Positions 62,715 to 64,000 of a stretch of 64,000 bases of DNA are shown here, one piece after another; position 1 is the stretch's first letter; the number at the start of each line of letters is the position of its first letter. The stretch comes from Asterella californica. Lineage: Eukaryota > Streptophyta > Marchantiopsida > Marchantiales > Aytoniaceae. The DNA lies in the NCBI GenBank assembly GCA_036924285.1, contig JAYKYS010000008.1, positions 14,307,001-14,371,000 on the forward strand, read 5' to 3'. The translations under genes and the position numbers were made by a program. Below the pieces are notes generated by a model. That model was given only the letters and a program-made list of their open reading frames with translations. It ran no database searches and was not told the DNA's origin.

Positions 62715-64000
62715 ATGGCTAACGTAAGTGATAACTTGCTTCATGATCATCATAAGTTAGATAGCACAAACTATCCAATATGGTGCTTCAAGGTTCAAGC
62801 CATTTTTCAGAACTACGACTTATGGGACATAGTGTTGGGTGAGGAAGAAAGTTAAACACTTTGCAGATGGTTGCAGGCATCTCACTCGAAGAGCACTTCA
62901 ATACTGTCAAAGGGTTGCTACAACAACTGAAGAATCTAGGTGGAGGTATAGATGAGGACGACTTGGTGCTTATAGTGCTCCAGAGCTTACCAGAACCGTA
63001 TGAGCACTTCGTCAAAGCAGTGGATGTCCGCAAGGAGCCTGTCTCATTTGAAGAACTGCAAACACTAGCTTTGCAAGAAGCAATGAATATCGAAACCAAG
63101 TCAACTCAAGCAACTACCACAACTGATTCAGCTTTCTTCTCCAAGAGGAGAGATCATAAACGTGGTAGACCTCAAGACTCACAACCAAAACAGAAGGAGC
63201 TTTGGGACAACAAGAAAGGCAAATTCAACAAACGAGACTCAGAGGGCAACTCCAACAAACCTAAACCTGGGAACTGCAACTACTGTAAGAAACGTGGTCA
63301 CTATGCTTATGATTGCAGGAAGGAGGCATTTGATGAACGTTCCAACACAAACAACAGAGGTAACTTCGTACAGACAACTGATCACGAAGAGAAGCTGTTC
63401 TTCACTGCCATGTATACAAACACACATGACCAACAATGGTGGATTGATTCTGGAGCATCAAATCATATCACCTCAAAGAAGGAGTGGTTTCAAGACTTTC
63501 ATCCTCTTAATGGACCAGAGATTTGACTAGGAGATGGTAAGGGCTACCAAGTCCAAGGAGAAGGTAACATTCTTATCTGTCCAGAAGGTATTAAGCTACC
63601 TTCTGGACAGATAAGAATCATTGGAGGTGTCTTGTTTGTATCTGGTGTAGTGCATAATCTCCTGAGTGTTGGTAAACTTGCTGCAAACAGATTTCAACTG
63701 TCATTTGATGCACAAGGATGTTCAATTCTTGACCAAGGATCTGTAGTAGCTACAGGGCTGAAGGTTGACCACTTGTATGAGTTACAAGCCTTACCCTTAG
63801 TAGCTCCAGTTCTAGCTGCTGTAACAGAGACGAGCCAATTATGGCATCTACGACTTGGACACTTACACTATCAGAGAATGCAGAAGTTGTTTCATGAGAA
63901 CTTAGCACTTGGTGTTTCCAAACTCGCCCCTGTAAACACCCCGTGTGAAGTTTGTCTCAGATCTAAACAGACTCGAAGAAAGTTCTTCAAGACTACTGCA
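62715..64000 (+). pseudogene. Copia gag-pol of element F, 5' part
   Basis: ATG at 62715 opens a short Gag N-terminus (KLDSTNYPIWCFKVQAIFQ, the Trp-rich start typical of plant copia Gag) that ends at TAA 62853-62855. The next frame resumes inside the UBN2-like Gag region (LEEHFNTVKGLLQQLKNLG, LQSLPEPYEHFV). An internal Gag deletion with a frame change is therefore likely at about 62852. Then come the CCHC knuckle CNYCKKRGHYAYDC, the aspartic protease motif WWIDSGASNHIT, a TGA at 63524-63526, and in the same frame LSVGKLAANRFQL and LWHLRLGHLHYQRMQKL (GAG-pre-integrase), then CEVCLRSKQ at the start of integrase. The frame continues past the window. Confidence 0.9.
63569..63618. repeat. Perfect 22-bp inverted repeat inside the copia reading frame
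   Basis: Arms 63569-63590 and 63597-63618 are exact complements around the loop TTAAGC. They lie in the Pol frame just after the protease motif. Confidence 0.95.

Larger units (their letters stand above)
62047..64000 (+). mobile_element. Element F: Ty1/copia-type retrotransposon, 5' part
   Basis: LTR 62047-62300, primer-binding site 62301-62313, gag-pol from 62715 to the right edge. The order knuckle, protease, GAG-pre-integrase is diagnostic of copia. RT and the 3' LTR lie beyond the window. Confidence 0.9.

Overview
The window reads as nuclear DNA of a land plant. It is low-density, AT-rich and dominated by transposable elements. The plant assignment rests on the only host gene I recognise: an ACAULIS5-type thermospermine synthase at 9772-12669 on the minus strand. 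It has nine exons with GT-AG introns, and the spliced reading is 391 codons plus a stop. The surrounding elements (Ty3-like, Ty1/copia-like, PIF/Harbinger-like, MITEs) fit a plant. A non-LTR element with R2-like architecture is unusual for seed plants, so a non-seed plant such as a bryophyte is a reasonable but unproven guess.

Layout. 1-4045: element A, a Ty3-like retrotransposon on the minus strand (gag with two CCHC knuckles, 5' LTR), running off the left edge; its LTR holds a 5S rRNA-like segment on the opposite strand. 4046-9257: AT-rich non-coding DNA with two tandem duplications of 90-100 bp. 9258-13500: the thermospermine synthase gene with its 3' region and leader. 13500-19560: AT-rich DNA with a dispersed palindrome-bearing repeat (partly a local tandem array) and a pogo-like MITE. 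19560-24590: element B, a decayed Ty3-like element on the plus strand that lost protease and most of RT; a second LTR interrupts its 3' LTR. 24590-30100: short tandem arrays, a SINE-like locus, a possible solo LTR and a PIF/Harbinger transposase relic. 30100-35959: mostly unassigned. 35960-37371: a large inverted repeat. 37447-42900: a decayed non-LTR retrotransposon (C2H2 finger, RT, CCHC, restriction-like endonuclease) split by a solo LTR (element C). 42900-47658: unassigned, with one near-perfect 137-bp tandem duplication. 47659-53898: element D, with two LTRs and a gag-only interior. 54786-57170: element E, related to D and inverted head-to-head to it. 57321-59050: a decayed, apparently intron-bearing transposase-like gene. 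60047-60413: a TA-flanked MITE. 62047-64000: element F, a copia element running off the right edge.

The LTRs of B, C, D and E share terminal sequence and internal blocks, so they look like one Ty3-like lineage, much of it non-autonomous or reduced to solo LTRs. Element A and the LTR at 23732 form a second, related LTR type. Only the thermospermine synthase looks intact. Nearly every TE reading frame carries stops or frameshifts. I found no CRISPR array, operon or bacterial gene. Coordinates and splice sites were read by eye; family assignments come from recognised motifs and not from a database search.
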